DNA of 64,000 nt, taken from contig NC_088306.1 of the NCBI RefSeq assembly GCF_032854445.1, forward strand, positions 13,823,386 to 13,887,385. The letters run 5' to 3'. Source of the DNA: Liolophura sinensis. Lineage: Eukaryota; Mollusca; Polyplacophora; Chitonida; Chitonidae. Below, piece by piece: positions 1 to 12,200 of the stretch (positions within the stretch are counted from its first letter, which is position 1; each line of letters begins with the position of its first letter). The notes beneath the pieces are model-generated. The model saw nothing but the letters and a program-made list of their open reading frames with translations. It made no database searches and was not told where the DNA came from. Both the position numbers and the translations under genes were made by a program.

Positions 1-85
1 ACTTCAAAAGGACAGCTTCATATGCACGGCTGAGAATGGTATTCATTTGCGTGTGCGCAGGCGAAGCCCCATGACGTCACCTTAA
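1..85 (+). CDS. 3' end (last exon) of a second, convergent P450 gene, partial
   Basis: The reading frame starting at base 2 is open for 27 codons and stops with TAA at 83-85. It reads [13 protein letters not shown], then IHLRVRRRSPMTSP. This aligns codon for codon with the last exon of the complete minus-strand P450 (6186-6281), whose C-terminus is [14 protein letters not shown], then [15 protein letters not shown]450s of the CYP3 clan end in this beta-strand region after the heme-binding loop. The rest of the gene lies to the left of the window, so whether it is intact cannot be judged, but this exon has no disabling change. The gene is oriented tail to tail with the complete P450, and about 1.2 kb of 3' sequence after the stop is also shared with it. 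Confidence 0.8.
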   Translation, partial: LQKDSFICTAENGIHLRVRRRSPMTSP

Positions 86-1165
86 TATGACAGTCGAAGA
101 GGCGGGGAGATACTGAGATAAAGAATAAAAAGAGCAATGCAAACCCTGGATATAGATATTTCACATTTTCGAAACACCCCTTTGGAGGAAGTGGAACATG
201 TATAGCCCATGTTGTTTATGTTAGACCTGCATGTCCTGTTAATTGGACCGAGGTCATTTGACTCATACCACTTTATTAAAATGCTGTTTTTGCATTGTAG
301 TCTTGCAATGTGTCAGGAAAATGCCCACTGTGACTGGTTTGTTACTACAAAACGCGTAGCGGATATTTACGTTGTAACAAACGCCGTGAAACTATCTCAG
401 ATGTAAAAAACATCTGGAATGCTTATAGGACGAAAATGATGCATATCAGCTGAATAGTAAAACCTTTGCAATGTACAACTACTGTAATGTGTGCGGTGAA
501 ACTATCTGTTATATACAGCATGAATGGCTTTGCTGCATGGAACGCTGACATGTCATGTGACTTTGGTGAAATTGATATCACACGTGACAGACAGTATTCT
601 GTAACACTGAGGTAAAACAACACCCTGTAATACAATATGTACAAAGTGCGCGTACAATAAGTAACAAGGATGTTTGTGACAACTAAGAGGTGTCTAAGAT
701 TTAGATATATTGGATTGTTTTTGCTCAATACATTGTAAAAAAAAACATCTGTTTAATTGACAGAACTGTTGAATGATGGCAGACAAGCCTATGTTATTGC
801 TACAAAACATTATTTCGTATGTAATGAGTATTTTGAGTATTATTCCTGGTATTCCCTTTTGCCTAATGGAGTATTGGGCAGCCCACAACATAACAACATG
901 CTGCAGTAACAATATCTATTCCATTATCCCTCAGTATGCGTGACATTATTTCAGATTAAACAGATTGGTTTTATTTTCAAAACACATGCCAATTGGACTT
1001 AGATGTTTCTACAGTGCAAAGTGATCTGAAGGTGAACAACTGTATGCTTCTGGCAATGGGCACGATGAAAGCCTGCATGTAGTAAATATTACATATGTAT
1101 ATATGAACATACTAGGAACTGTGTTTTAGTCTCTTCTCAACGTGAAATAAACACGTTTTTTAAAT
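86..1165 (+). other. 3' UTR of the left P450, homologous to the 3' UTR of the right P450
   Basis: After the stop at 85 the sequence matches the reverse complement of about 4894-6185, with scattered substitutions and small indels. Shared landmarks are the block after the stop, gagataaagaataaaa, the cacccctttggagg block near 175, and tgagtcttcgtgaat near 1180. A polyadenylation signal AATAAA at 1146-1151 is conserved at the matching place in the right gene (5005-5010, minus strand). Homology continues about 100 bp past the signal to roughly 1253. The exact cleavage site is inferred. Confidence 0.65.
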
Positions 1166-1243
1166 ACATGTCAGACACTGAGTCTTCGTGAATCTGAAAT
1201 TATTTGCTGGGCATCTAATGAATCATTTCATTAAATAATAATT

Positions 1244-1340
1244 ATTAGAAGGCCGGGACCTGACCTTGTACCTTATTAGACGTACTGTCTTTCCATAGCT
1301 AGGACACCGGATGTACTGGTTTTGACCCGGCCTTCTAAGA
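1244..1340. repeat. Short element with inverted ends (MITE-like, ~95 bp)
   Basis: TTAGAAGGCCGGG at the left and CCCGGCCTTCTAA at the right are exact 13-base inverted repeats about 95 bp apart. The right end abuts the point where P450 exon homology begins (1338). The left end coincides with the end of the long 3'-UTR homology. It may be a small foldback or MITE insertion, or a palindrome formed at a rearrangement breakpoint; no transposase is present. Confidence 0.45.
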
Positions 1341-1418
1341 ATGCCTTTAGTTATGGGAAAGATTGCCATGGCAACGGTTCTCCAAAAACTAAATTTTCAA
1401 GTCATTGCCAAAACTCCG
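1338..1418 (+). pseudogene. P450 exon fragment (third copy), splice donor destroyed
   Basis: The 27 codons [20 protein letters not shown]...KTP match the second half of the heme-loop exon of the complete P450 ([20 protein letters not shown]...ETQ at 6539-6701). Nucleotide matches continue into the first ~18 bases of the intron (atgtaaagt, then gattgtgtt). The donor GT of the intact gene is TT here (1419-1420). The fragment begins just after the heme cysteine, so it lacks the FxxGxRxCxG core. It lies downstream of the left P450 3' region and is therefore a separate, broken copy. Confidence 0.8.
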
Positions 1419-1473
1419 TTATGTAAAGTGGATTGTGTTTTACATCCGCCTGAAAGTGCCCTTTACACGTAAA

Positions 1474-1717
1474 ATTGGTTTTACGCCTTGCTCAAGAATA
1501 TTTCACTTATACGACGGCGGCCAGCATTATGGATGGAGGAAACCGAGGAAGCACGGAGTAAACCCACGACCATCCGCAGGTTGCTGACAGACCTGCCCAC
1601 GTACTGCCAGGGAGGAAGCCAGCATGAGCTGGACTTGAACGCACAGCGACCGCCCTGGTGGGAGGCTCCTGGGTCATTGTTCCGCGCTGGCGTACTCCCC
1701 TCGGCCATGGAGGCCCT
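1474..1717 (-). mobile_element. tRNA-derived SINE, family A
   Basis: The copy reads on the plus strand from an ATTGGTTTTACGCC end through the conserved core caagaatatttcacttatac and ggaggaaacc to a degraded tRNA head (gcca-tggaggccc) at the right. It is therefore in minus orientation with respect to its internal promoter. It follows the P450 exon fragment directly. Confidence 0.75.
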
Positions 1718-2449
1718 CACGGGTTTTCACACGTTTGATAAAACCTGGGGCCGTTCGACAGAGCATAAAATTGATGAAGTCGAATGGTTTGTCGTGATGT
1801 GTCAGGGTATGAAACAGATTGGTTCTTTGCTGTAGTTGTTTATAATATATATGATATCCATTGTCAAACCAATATGGTGTGTATTTTCTGTGCGTCACAT
1901 GCAAACTTCAATATTTAAAATGAGAATTTAGAATTATCCTGGAATCTTCAAATTGCAATTTTGACTACCTCAAAAACTTGTCAAGATAAATCTGTCAGAA
2001 TTCCAACCACAGTTGCCAAAACTTTAGCACTCTGACCAGGTTTTTTATTCGGACTTACATGTAAGTCAAAAATGGCATTGTGGAAATGACACCAGCAGCA
2101 CTTGTGACAGAAGACATTATGCTTGGACGTCAGAAATTACGTGTACATAGAGCCTCATGTTCACAGTGAAGCTATTTCCCCCCAGTCAAGAGCTAGCATT
2201 CAGTCAAACATTTCCTTTTTTATTCATTACTTAACAAAAGCTTGGTCAAAATGTATTGTCTCCATTTCTTTATTTGATTGTTTCTCAAACACCTTAACGG
2301 ATCCCAGACATCCTACATTCTTATAATTTCGTATATTTATATAGGATCCCATAAATGTCCTATATGTTTAAAATTGTTCCTATTTCCCTCCTTATTGTGC
2401 CAGAGAACATTACCGATGAGAAGGAGGGAGAGTTTTATTCCTGTGTGGT

Positions 2450-3990
2450 TTAAAAGCCAACATGGATGTTGCATCATTTGCTGTTTATTCTCCATTGTCT
2501 ATCCACCAAGTGCCCACTGCATTCTATGTTATTCTCCTTTTGTCTATCACCTCGTGGTATTGTTTATTCCACATTCTCTGTCACACCCTGTCAGTTACAT
2601 TCTTGTCTGTGTATCATCCATTGTCTATCATCCCATGTCAGTTGTATTTCTTATTCCTTATTCTTTGTCCACCATTCCGGTTTGCTTGTTGTCCACTGTC
2701 TACCATGTTATGTCCTATGTTTTCTGCGTTTTCAGTGCCAGTGCCTGTTGCATTCTTTGTCGTTTGTTCTCCAATGTCTATCATTACATGCTTCCCTGTG
2801 TAAATTCGCCTTTGTCCAGCCTTCACCCAATGTCCACTGCATTCTTTGTTGTTCATTCTCCAGTGTGTATCACACACTGTCAGTTACATTCTTACCTGTG
2901 TATTATCTATTGTCTGTGACATGCCCATTAAAATCTTTGCTTTTTATTCTTCATTGGCTATCACCCATTGTCATTTAAATCTAGTGTCGTTTGTCATCCC
3001 TTGTCTGTCACCTGCTGTTTATTGCAATCTTTGTTCGTTTATCCTTCATTGTCTATCACACCGTTTCAGTCTCATTCTTGCCTGTGTAATTCTGTATTGT
3101 TTAACTATTAATTGTTACCGATCGGTAGGTTGGATATTCTCCATTGTCTAGCTATTAATTGATGCTGATCAGTGGGTTTGATATTCTCCATTGTCTAGCT
3201 ATTAATTGTTGTTGATCGGTAGGTTGGATATTCTCCATTGTCCAGCTATTAATTGTTGCTGATCAGTTGGATACTCTTCATTGTCCAGCTATTAATTGTT
3301 GCTGATCAGTTGGATACTCTTCATTGTCCAGCTATTAATTGCTGCTAATGAGTTGGTTGAATATTCTCCATTGTCTGCCCATTAATTGTTACCGATCGGT
3401 AGGTTGGTTATTTTCCATTGTCTAGCTATAAATTCTTGCTGATCAGTTGGTTGGGTATTCTTCATTGTCTAGCGATTAATTGCTGCTAATTGCTGATGGA
3501 TATTTTCCACTGCTTAGCTATTAATTGTTACTGAATGGTAGATTGGACATTTTCCGTTGTCTAGCTATTAACTTTTGTTGGTCAGCTAGATATTCTTTGA
3601 CCAGCTATAAATTGTTGCTGTTCACTTGATTATTCTCCATTTCTAGCTGTTAATTCTGGCTGATTTATTGGTTGGATATTCTTCATTGCCTACAATTAAT
3701 TGTAGATGATCAGTAGGTTGGATATACTCCATTGTCTAGCTATTAACTGTTGCTAATCGGTTGGATATTTTCCATTGTCTGGTCACTAACTGTTGCTCAT
3801 CACTTGAATGGATATTATTAATTCTTGCTGATTTGTTAGTTTGATATTTTTCATTGTCTAACTATTAATTGAAGCTGATCGGTAGGTTGGATATTCTCCG
3901 TTGTATAGCTTTTAATTGTTGCTGATCAGTTGGTTGGCTCTTCTTCGTTGGCTAGCTATAAGTGTTTGCTGATCAGTTGAATGGATTAGC
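2450..3990. repeat. Degenerate minisatellite, ~46-48 bp units, two subfamilies
   Basis: Left half (2450-3090): diverged units built on ttattctccattgtctatca and cattctttgt. Right half (about 3090-3990): clearer ~47-bp units of the type tattctccattgtctagc, tattaattgttgctgatcag, ttggttgga, about 18-19 copies with indels. Both halves share tattctccattgtcta, suggesting one array that split into two subfamilies. The plus-strand open frames of 113-213 codons here are by-products of the repeat. Confidence 0.8.
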
Positions 3991-4890
3991 TATTAGTATT
4001 GGTGATGACACAATTATGTAAACCCACTGAAATCCCATGATAACGCGTCTGTACTGGGTTATATCAATCTGCCACACATCTACAAAATAAGCCACTTTTA
4101 GCACGTGATGTTGAAATAGAGACAGAGAGAGGGATGTGAGGTGGGGGTGGGGGTGGTTGGCTAAAATGAACACTGTAGACAGACCAAAATTTCTATGAAC
4201 GTATGAATCATTTGAAGTTTGACAAGCAATTGTCCCTTATAGAGAAGGCCCCTTGTCAGTCCACCTTCACATCTGCTCTTAATTTTTGCCTTGATGTGAA
4301 TCAAAAGGTCGGTGCTATTGGCTACAAGTAGGCCATGATAATTGCTCCCATTCCTATAATTTCCCAAAACATTTCCCAAACATTTCTAACATTTTTTGGG
4401 TGTAAACTTCCTGTCTTTCTTATATTTATTTTTTTCATTGGTGTTTTACGCCGTACACAAGAATGTTTTCCCGACAAGCATTATGGTGGAAGGAAACCAG
4501 GGCAGAGCTCGAGGGAAACCCGCAACCATCTGCCGACCTTTCCTATATGTTTTAGCCAAAGCTGGCTGCGCTTTGCATACTCGAGAAACTTTCAAGTTTC
4601 ATACGTAAGGCGGGAGTGAGTTTTATTGGGGTAAAACACCGACCTTGGGCCAGTTAGTGCCGAACTTTCACAAGGGTATGCAGACCACATACAGTGGAAA
4701 ACAATGCACGATAGAAAATGCAGCCATACATGAGCCTCGCTGAAAACTTATTGTCACCAAGGCGCAAAAAGGGGGAGAATCCACAAAACCTCAATCCGTG
4801 CAAGATCGAGTCTGAATCCGCAGCATCTCTGTCCTAGCAATGCGCATCTAAAGAAAAGCACATCTAACGATGTACTAAACAAGGTTTCGT
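3991..4890. other. Intergenic spacer between the two convergent P450s
   Basis: Apart from a SINE fragment at about 4421-4545 (gtgttttacgccgtacac, ggaaaccagggcagagctcg) I see no gene, exon or ordered repeat here. Confidence 0.5.
4421..4545 (-). mobile_element. SINE family A fragment
   Basis: Only the distal part of the element remains: a T-rich stretch, cattggtgttttacgccgta and ggaaaccagggcagagctcg. Similarity fades before the tRNA head. Confidence 0.6.
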
Positions 4891-4984
4891 TCTCCCTTCT
4901 AGTAATTATTATTTAACGAAATGAAATGAGTTAGGATTCATTAGATGTCCTACAACTAATTTCACATTCACGAAGACTCAGTGT

Positions 4985-6185
4985 TCATGTGTCAAAAAGC
5001 TGGGTTTATTTCACATTGACAAGAGACTACATAACAGCTTTTAGTATGTTCAAATATACATAATATTTATTCTTATACCATTATTCTTTAAACGTCCCAG
5101 CTGCTAAAAACGGACAGTTGTTCACCTTCCAATGCACCGTCCATTGCCGTTCTTGTAATGGGCAAGACCTCGTAGACAAAAACACACACACGTACACAGT
5201 TGCAGAAACATAAAAAAACGCATTTCTGTATTGCACCGATCAAGTGTGATGGTAGCTACACTCTAAAACTAATCACTTAAATGTAAATTATATTACGTTT
5301 TCTGAGGAACACTAAAACAGATTATGACAACTGTGACAACTTAATACACCTACACTATTCTACCTGCAAACGTAATTCTGTTGGAACATGAGAATTCCGT
5401 CCAAATTTGCACAAAAAACATACTCCTACCGGGTACCACACAGGAATCAGTATTCTTTCAATTGAACATTTTTTTAGAGTATACTGAGAAATTACGATCC
5501 AATCTGTCCTTATCAACACATCTTAGTTGTCACAAACGTCCCTGTTACTTCCTGCAGGCGCACACTGCATATTGTATTACAAGGTTATTGAATTTTATAT
5601 ATTGTATTACTTTTTTTTACCTCAGTTCAACCGAATACCATCAGACACCTGAGGGCATTTTCCTGGTACACTGCAAGACTAAAAATATGTTCAGGTATTT
5701 TTAAAAATTCCTCTCGTGAGAAAGTGGTATGAGCCAACCTCCGTTCAGTAACATATACAAGCACGTCCAACATAAACAGCACGGGCTGTACATGTACCAC
5801 TCCCTCCAAAGGGGTGTTTCAAAAATGTAAAACACTTATTTCTATTTATTTATTTTATTTATTTGATTGGTATTTTACGCCGTACTCAAGAATATTTCAC
5901 TTACATGACGGCGGACAGCATTATGGTGGTAGAAAACCGGGCAGAGCCCGGAGGAAACCCAAGACCATCCGTAGGTCGCTGACAGACCTTCCCACTTACG
6001 GCCAGAGAGGAAGCCAGCATAAGCTGGACTTGAACTCACAGCGACCGCATAGGTGAGAGGCTTCTGGGTCATTACGCTGCGCTAGCGCGTTAACCAACTG
6101 AGCCTACTTATTTCTAGGCTTGCAGTCTAGTTTTATTCTTTATCTCAGTATCCAATGATCACCTCCAGCTTCTTCCCTTGTCATA
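4985..6185 (-). other. 3' UTR of the complete P450
   Basis: This is the stretch after the stop codon at 6186-6188 (minus strand), down to just past the polyadenylation signal TTTATT (AATAAA on the minus strand) at 5005-5010. Its extent is inferred from homology to the left P450's 3' region and the conserved AATAAA. It contains a SINE insertion (5845-6105) that the left copy lacks. Confidence 0.6.
5845..6105 (-). mobile_element. SINE family A in the P450 3' UTR, with target-site duplication
   Basis: A near-complete copy: an A/T tail side with repeated attt, then attggtattttacgccgta, the core ggcggacagcattatggtgg, the box-B side gacttgaactcacagcgacc, and the head end gcgttaaccaactgagcc. It is flanked by the direct repeat ACTTATTTCTA (5834-5844 and 6106-6116). 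The homologous 3' region near base 150 has no insertion, which gives an empty-site comparison. Confidence 0.88.
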
Positions 6186-6281
6186 TTAAATTGACGTCAT
6201 GAGGCTTCGCCTGCGCAAGCGCAGATGAATGCCACCCTCAGCCGTACAAATAAAGCTGTCCTTCTTCAGCTTGACAGGGAT
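6186..6281 (-). CDS. P450 exon 14: C-terminus
   Basis: Encodes [17 protein letters not shown], then [14 protein letters not shown] and a TAA stop. It is in phase with the preceding exon, and the acceptor is tgtctttag. The paralogous exon at 1-85 confirms that the frame is conserved. Confidence 0.88.
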   Translation of the reverse strand: MPVKLKKDSFICTAEGGIHLRLRRRSLMTSI

Positions 6282-9200
6282 CTAAAGACAAAAACATCAA
6301 ATTTTGATCATTTTCTACGTGACTTTCTTGGCATCTATTCTAGTCCCTTTAACTCGTTCTCAGTAGTTTCTAAGCAGTCTAAAATGTGATCTTATCTTTT
6401 TAGAGATGTTTAAAAAATGTCGCTATCTTATTCCTGACTATGCTAAGAATACTATACAACAAATGACTACCTCGACAGACATCCCCTGCAAATATTATTG
6501 TATTCCGCGACCACGCGAACACAATTTACTTTACATACCTGAGTTTCAGCAGTAATTTCGAAACTGACTTTTTGCAAGACCGTTGCCATGGCAATCTTTG
6601 CAGCCACTAAAGCCATTCTTTTCCCAACGCAGTTTCGTGGTCCGGCGCTGAAGGGAATGAGAGCGAAAGGGTGATTCTTGTCCTGATTCTGTGGCGAAAA
6701 TCTGAAAGTGAAACCAGAAATGTGATTGGTCTTGGTAGTGGTGTAGAGAATGAAACATGCCACAGGTCCGGAGATGCGTAATCGTGCACGTGGAAGGACA
6801 TGAAAATGTACGGTGACGTAACACACGTCATCAAATTATGAAACTCACGCTCCCACGCTGCGGACTTCAGAAATCTCAGTTTTCCAGTTAGCTGAAAACA
6901 GGACCAGTCTCTCATACTGATGAGTAGTAAGTGTGTATGAATCACGAAAGTGAATTGAGTATGGTATCCAATTTTCTCGCCCTTCGTACCAACACTCATT
7001 AAACAGTTTGTAACGTTTTGTATAATGGTTGCCATCGTAAAAATATACTGCTTTAAAATTGGGTCCACACTTGGGAGACAGCCTCCATAGCAGATGCAAC
7101 ACGTAGTAAAACGCTTCAATCTCTGTGGGTTCTTCTTAAACGCCGACAACTACCAGGTTTGTCCTTACCTCTCGGGATCAAACTTGTCAGGGTTGGGCCA
7201 ATATTCGGGGTCTCTGTGAAGAACGTACACGGGAACAGAAATCCCGGTACCTTTGGATATGAAGTGACCCTTAATAGAAATGTCCTCCTCAGCTCCTCTG
7301 CTTAATCTGAAAAGTGTACGCAACTTACATTATCGTCCTGTGGATTGGTCTGTTGTTGGGGAAACCATAGTGAAAAACAAAGCCAGTCCGAAATTCCGAA
7401 CTTTATATCTCCAGCAGTTATGAAATGAACCTGGCACTAATTCGTTTGCTCGTTATTAATGTGGACGCGAAATCGAATTCCGGTGTACAAAACCCTTCAT
7501 CAATCGCTTAATTACAGGAAATGCAGGACTATTAAATACATTTGAAATCACCATTCAGATATCCAAGTAAAATCAAATACACTGACAGCAAAGCGCCACA
7601 AAAATACTCTGCAATAAAACACCATTCGGCAATAAACAATGCTGCAACAGATGACACAATAATGGAAGTAAAGGTCAATGAAAAACAATAGGCATCTTCT
7701 GTCTGACTAGTTGCACATGTGCTGAAGCATGACAGATACTGTTTCAAGAGGTTACTAGCCTGCTATAAAATGTAACTTAATGACCTATTACTTTCAAAAA
7801 CAGCCATGGTATGTGTTATGAGATAAAGCGTTTACAGGAAAGTTTTTTTTAATATAATGAAGTGATCATGTACCTCAGGTACACCTCAGCCGCTTTTTAA
7901 AGTTTCGAAATAAAAGATGAAATATAGACATTTTAATCCGAACAATATGGTGACTACAAAACTACAAATTTTTGTGCGCCTTTGTCTCTTTGGCGACAAA
8001 TGCAGGTCCAAAAACCTGGAAAACACAGGACAAGTCTCATGGAAATTGCTTGAAAATTCAAGAAATATCCTGTTTGTAATATTGTCACAAATTATAAACT
8101 TAAATGACTTCCAAGGCCATTCGGTCATTCACTTTTATTTGGTATCTCCTCTTAACAAAAACAACCTTGCCGACAGTATTAAGGAAGCGGGTACTGGCCG
8201 GGTGTTAAAAGCGCTTGATTTTCAGTCGCAAGGACGTACGACAAACATGTTGAATCCGGGCGTTTTGAATCGAATTTGAAGACTCTCCCGCTATCGCTGT
8301 TCCTGGGGCCTAGCTGACAAGGAGAGGTCGACGACAATCGTATGAGCGTTTGGGTAGTCTAACGTTTGTTGAAGAGTTGTCGTCCACCCACATGTATGCA
8401 TATCCGTTCGTCACACGTAGGAAAGTTTGTAAGTAACCTGCCAAAGGTAGTGTTTTAGGCTGGGCATATCTGTTTGTCACACGTAGGAAAGTTTCTAAGT
8501 AACCTGCCAAAGGTGGTGTTTTAGGCTGGGCACTCCAGTTTTTCTCCACTGACCGTCATCGTACATATGAAAAATCCTTGAGGATATCGTTGAACAACGA
8601 TCACATAACTGCTTGAGGATATCGTTGAACAACGATCACATAACTGAACAGTAATCGGGCATTCATTGGAACCTACCTTAAAATTGGCGGAAAAAGTCTC
8701 ATGCTCTCGTGCAAGCACATTTCTAAATAGGGCAATTGTTGGATGTTAACATAGTCAGGTGTTTTCTGAAATTCAAACGAAACGGAACATATTAGCAGAA
8801 ATAGATGGATATTTCAGATATGACAATTGCTCTTAATTAACACCATATTAATAATTTCTGAGGCAATAATGCCGATAAAATAGAGAACAGTTATTACATG
8901 GGGATATACATAATGACGAATATCCCGAAGCGATAAAGGCAATGTTAATGTTTAAGACGACGAATATGGTTTGTCCACGCCTTTACGATGAAGACACTAT
9001 AGGGACGTTATCGACAGATAAACAATGCAGTATTAATAACACAGATGGTGGAATGAAGATAATGATGACATTGTAGTGAAAATGTAATAAAGACAGATGA
9101 TGACGTGGATGTTTACATTAGTATTTCCCTGAGGATAGCTGTTAGGAAACACACAGAAAAGCGTAGTTAATAAATTGACTTACGCCTTCCAAGACGTCGT

Positions 9201-12200
9201 CAATTTCCATACACAGTCGTCTCTGGATGTCCGGATGGTTAGCTAGCAGGTACGACATGAACGACAGAGTAGTAGCCGTTGTTTCGTATCCGGCCAACAT
9301 GAAGACGATGGCTTGGGCTCGTATCTCAATATCGCTGAGATCTGAGTAACATGAGCAGGATACAAGAGCTTCAGTTTATTTCACTGATTGTATTGATGCT
9401 AATAATGCACAAATTAACTTTTGTTACACTGCGGCCAGCCTTGTGGGTGAAGAGAGCTGAATTTCAATTCTATAGGCCAGCTACGTAATAAATCTCCAGA
9501 CACAAAACCGCAGCAGCGACATCAGGATTCGAACCCTCCACCTCACTCTTTTTCTTGTACAATTTACATGCCAATGCCAATTACTAATAAGACAAGTGTT
9601 TTCGCAATACAAAGTTTCTGATTTGTCATTTATGAAAAAAAAGTGACAAATGGAGGAATGATTATGGCTTTGACGCTATATTCACTTGACCACAGGCCAA
9701 GACCAATTTCATTTGGGCCAAATTTTAACATGCTTTATTAAACTGAAAGTTAAACATATCATGACTTCAACCATTATTCATACCGTCTTTCAGTCAGAAT
9801 ACAATGTTTCTTTATGTCCTATGGCATAAGTGTCTGCACCATTATAAGTTTCACCTAAGGAAAAAAAAGACATGAACTTGTACCTCGCTTGGCGATTCCT
9901 CCGTTTGTTGGATCCTGAGGGTTGACTTGGCTATCCTCTAGTTTGGCCTCGATTAACAACTGAAGAAGGTCTTTACGCTGGTGAAAAAAAATCAAAAAGA
10001 TGAAAATCACATCGCTACAGATATGTCCCATTAAAATACGGAGTTTCGATATTGGCCGATTTCAAGATTACCCCCTTCCTTGATTTTACATACTGGCATA
10101 TATACGTGTACATGTATATTTAGTACTGAACGGGCTTTAGTACTTACCTCACGATATACGAAGTTGCCGCAACCAAGTGAACACTGTTTTGCTTCTGCCG
10201 TTTTTCCATGAATAACCATGAATACAATGTATAGGCGTGTTACTTAGCTAATTTAGCTTAGAAAACAAGACAAGTCTTATGACGAATCAATGAATGAATG
10301 CTAGGGGTTTAACATCGTACTCAAATAACGAGGAGTCATTAGGAGTGTGTACATATATTGTGTCTTGGTAGGGCGAGTCCATGCCACCAAAGTGCTGCCG
10401 CCACTGAAGTATGATGCAGAAGACATCATACATTACACCCCACCCAGTTACATTATGCTGACACCAGGCCAACCAGTCATGCTTCCTTGCTCTAACCGCT
10501 CAATGTTGAGCGCCACGCGAGGCAGCAACAAGTACCATTTTTAAAGTCTTTGGTATGATTCGACCCGGGTTTGGTCCCGGGTCACCCGACTTCGAGGCGG
10601 ACGCTGTAACTATTAGGCCACCGAAGCGGTGATCTTTTGACGAAAACATTCACATGTTGCTCTAAATAAGGAAAATAGCTATCTGGTTACCATGGCAATT
10701 TACAAATGTGAGTCGCAATGTATCCATCAGAAATTAAAACTATGTGGAAAACTGTTGGAGATAGCCCGGACACGAATACAAACAAGACAGACAAGGACAG
10801 ACAGACAGACGGACAGACAGACAAAATCGGTGTAACATAATATAAAAACAACATATTAAAAACCTTTGAATCTCCAGTTTCCCGCCTGTTCTTCATGGTG
10901 GATGTCAGAATGGAGTCCAGGTACTGCAGAGAGGGTCCTGGTCGACTGACGAGGCCAATCAACGGGGTCAAAGGTTTTAGTACAGGAAACATCTCTATAA
11001 CAGCAGACGACAATCAGTGCGATGATGTCATGACGTCACAAGATGCGCGAAACTTTTACAGTGTAAATAAAGAGATACAACCTAGGTATCTCTTTACAAT
11101 GTAGGCTTAGGCTAATTGTAATACAATAATAGAATTGTAACATATAGAGTAACATCTGAGCAGCAGCGACAGTGTGATAGTTGGGAAATGTTAACACGTA
11201 ACCGATGAAACTCGGCCTCTTGTTAATTTACCTCAGATATGGTTTTTAATCTCACTGCTAACTTAACCTCGTCAAAATTTGACAGCCAGGTTTAAGGCTA
11301 ACATTCGGATCCTAGCACTTCGAACTGTTAAATTCAAGGCGCTCAACTTTTGGTAAAACATTGTTTTTTGGGCATCCACCGCAGAGCCTGACAAACGTTA
11401 CTATATGGAAGATTTAAAGTGAGGCCGTCATCACTGAACTTGATTATCAACACTTACTTGCAACAACTGTTATTCGATTGCCTAGAATCTCAGAAATGGC
11501 CTTGGTCGAATTCTGAATAAATGGATGGTTGGGCTCGTTTTGAGTGTCAATATCAAGTCCAAATGCAGCCGCCGAGATAACCTTCATTGTGTAGGACCCG
11601 TATATTCTGCAACAAGAACAACATATATAACTGATACAGACATTGCTAACAGCTTTTTTGTAAATAGGTTGTTTTTTGGCTCAATTTTCGCTATGGCTAG
11701 GTTTGAAATTGAACTTGGAGCCCTTGTAACTAGAAGGGAGATTGGTCGTTATGGGTTACGTTTTTCTTACGCTAATAGATTTTCTAGACGTAAACGCGAA
11801 TGTCTTCTTACTCTTTCATCTCCATCGTTCTTCCTTCATCAGCCGCTGTAAGGACATTCTTCATCACGCTGTCAATAGAATCTACCATGAAAACTGACAT
11901 CTGAAGTAATAAAAAAAACGTTTGAAACGATTAAATACGGTTACATGTAACCTATTATTATAAATGATGTTCGAAGATATCCGCGTGGTATTTGAAAAGA
12001 AAACTGTCCGATCTTTTCTTAAAAATACGTTTAATAAATAACATTTCTAATAATGTTAACGATGCAAATGATCAAGGATCAAGATCTAGGTCCGTATTTA
12101 TCGATCAACTTAAGACTTAAGTAAAAAACTGCCACTGCCTGAAAAGCCAAACTCATAAGAGGAAAGAACTCAAAGTGTGACTGGTACATTGTTCTGCAGT

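Noticed and set aside
2278-2978. Plus-strand ORFs of 113-213 codons
   Set aside because: They run through a degenerate minisatellite in several frames at once, with repetitive Cys/Leu/Ser composition and no domain.
7886-8128. Minus-strand frame with FETLKSG, at first taken as the missing P450 K-helix ExxR exon
   Set aside because: It lacks the arginine and the flanking YLEM and FPP residues. The true exon with ESMR was found at 8677-8765 with correct splice phases.
9500-9580. tRNA-like B-box (gattcgaaccctccacctca) in the P450 intron
   Set aside because: No matching A box or cloverleaf and no SINE body; too weak to call.
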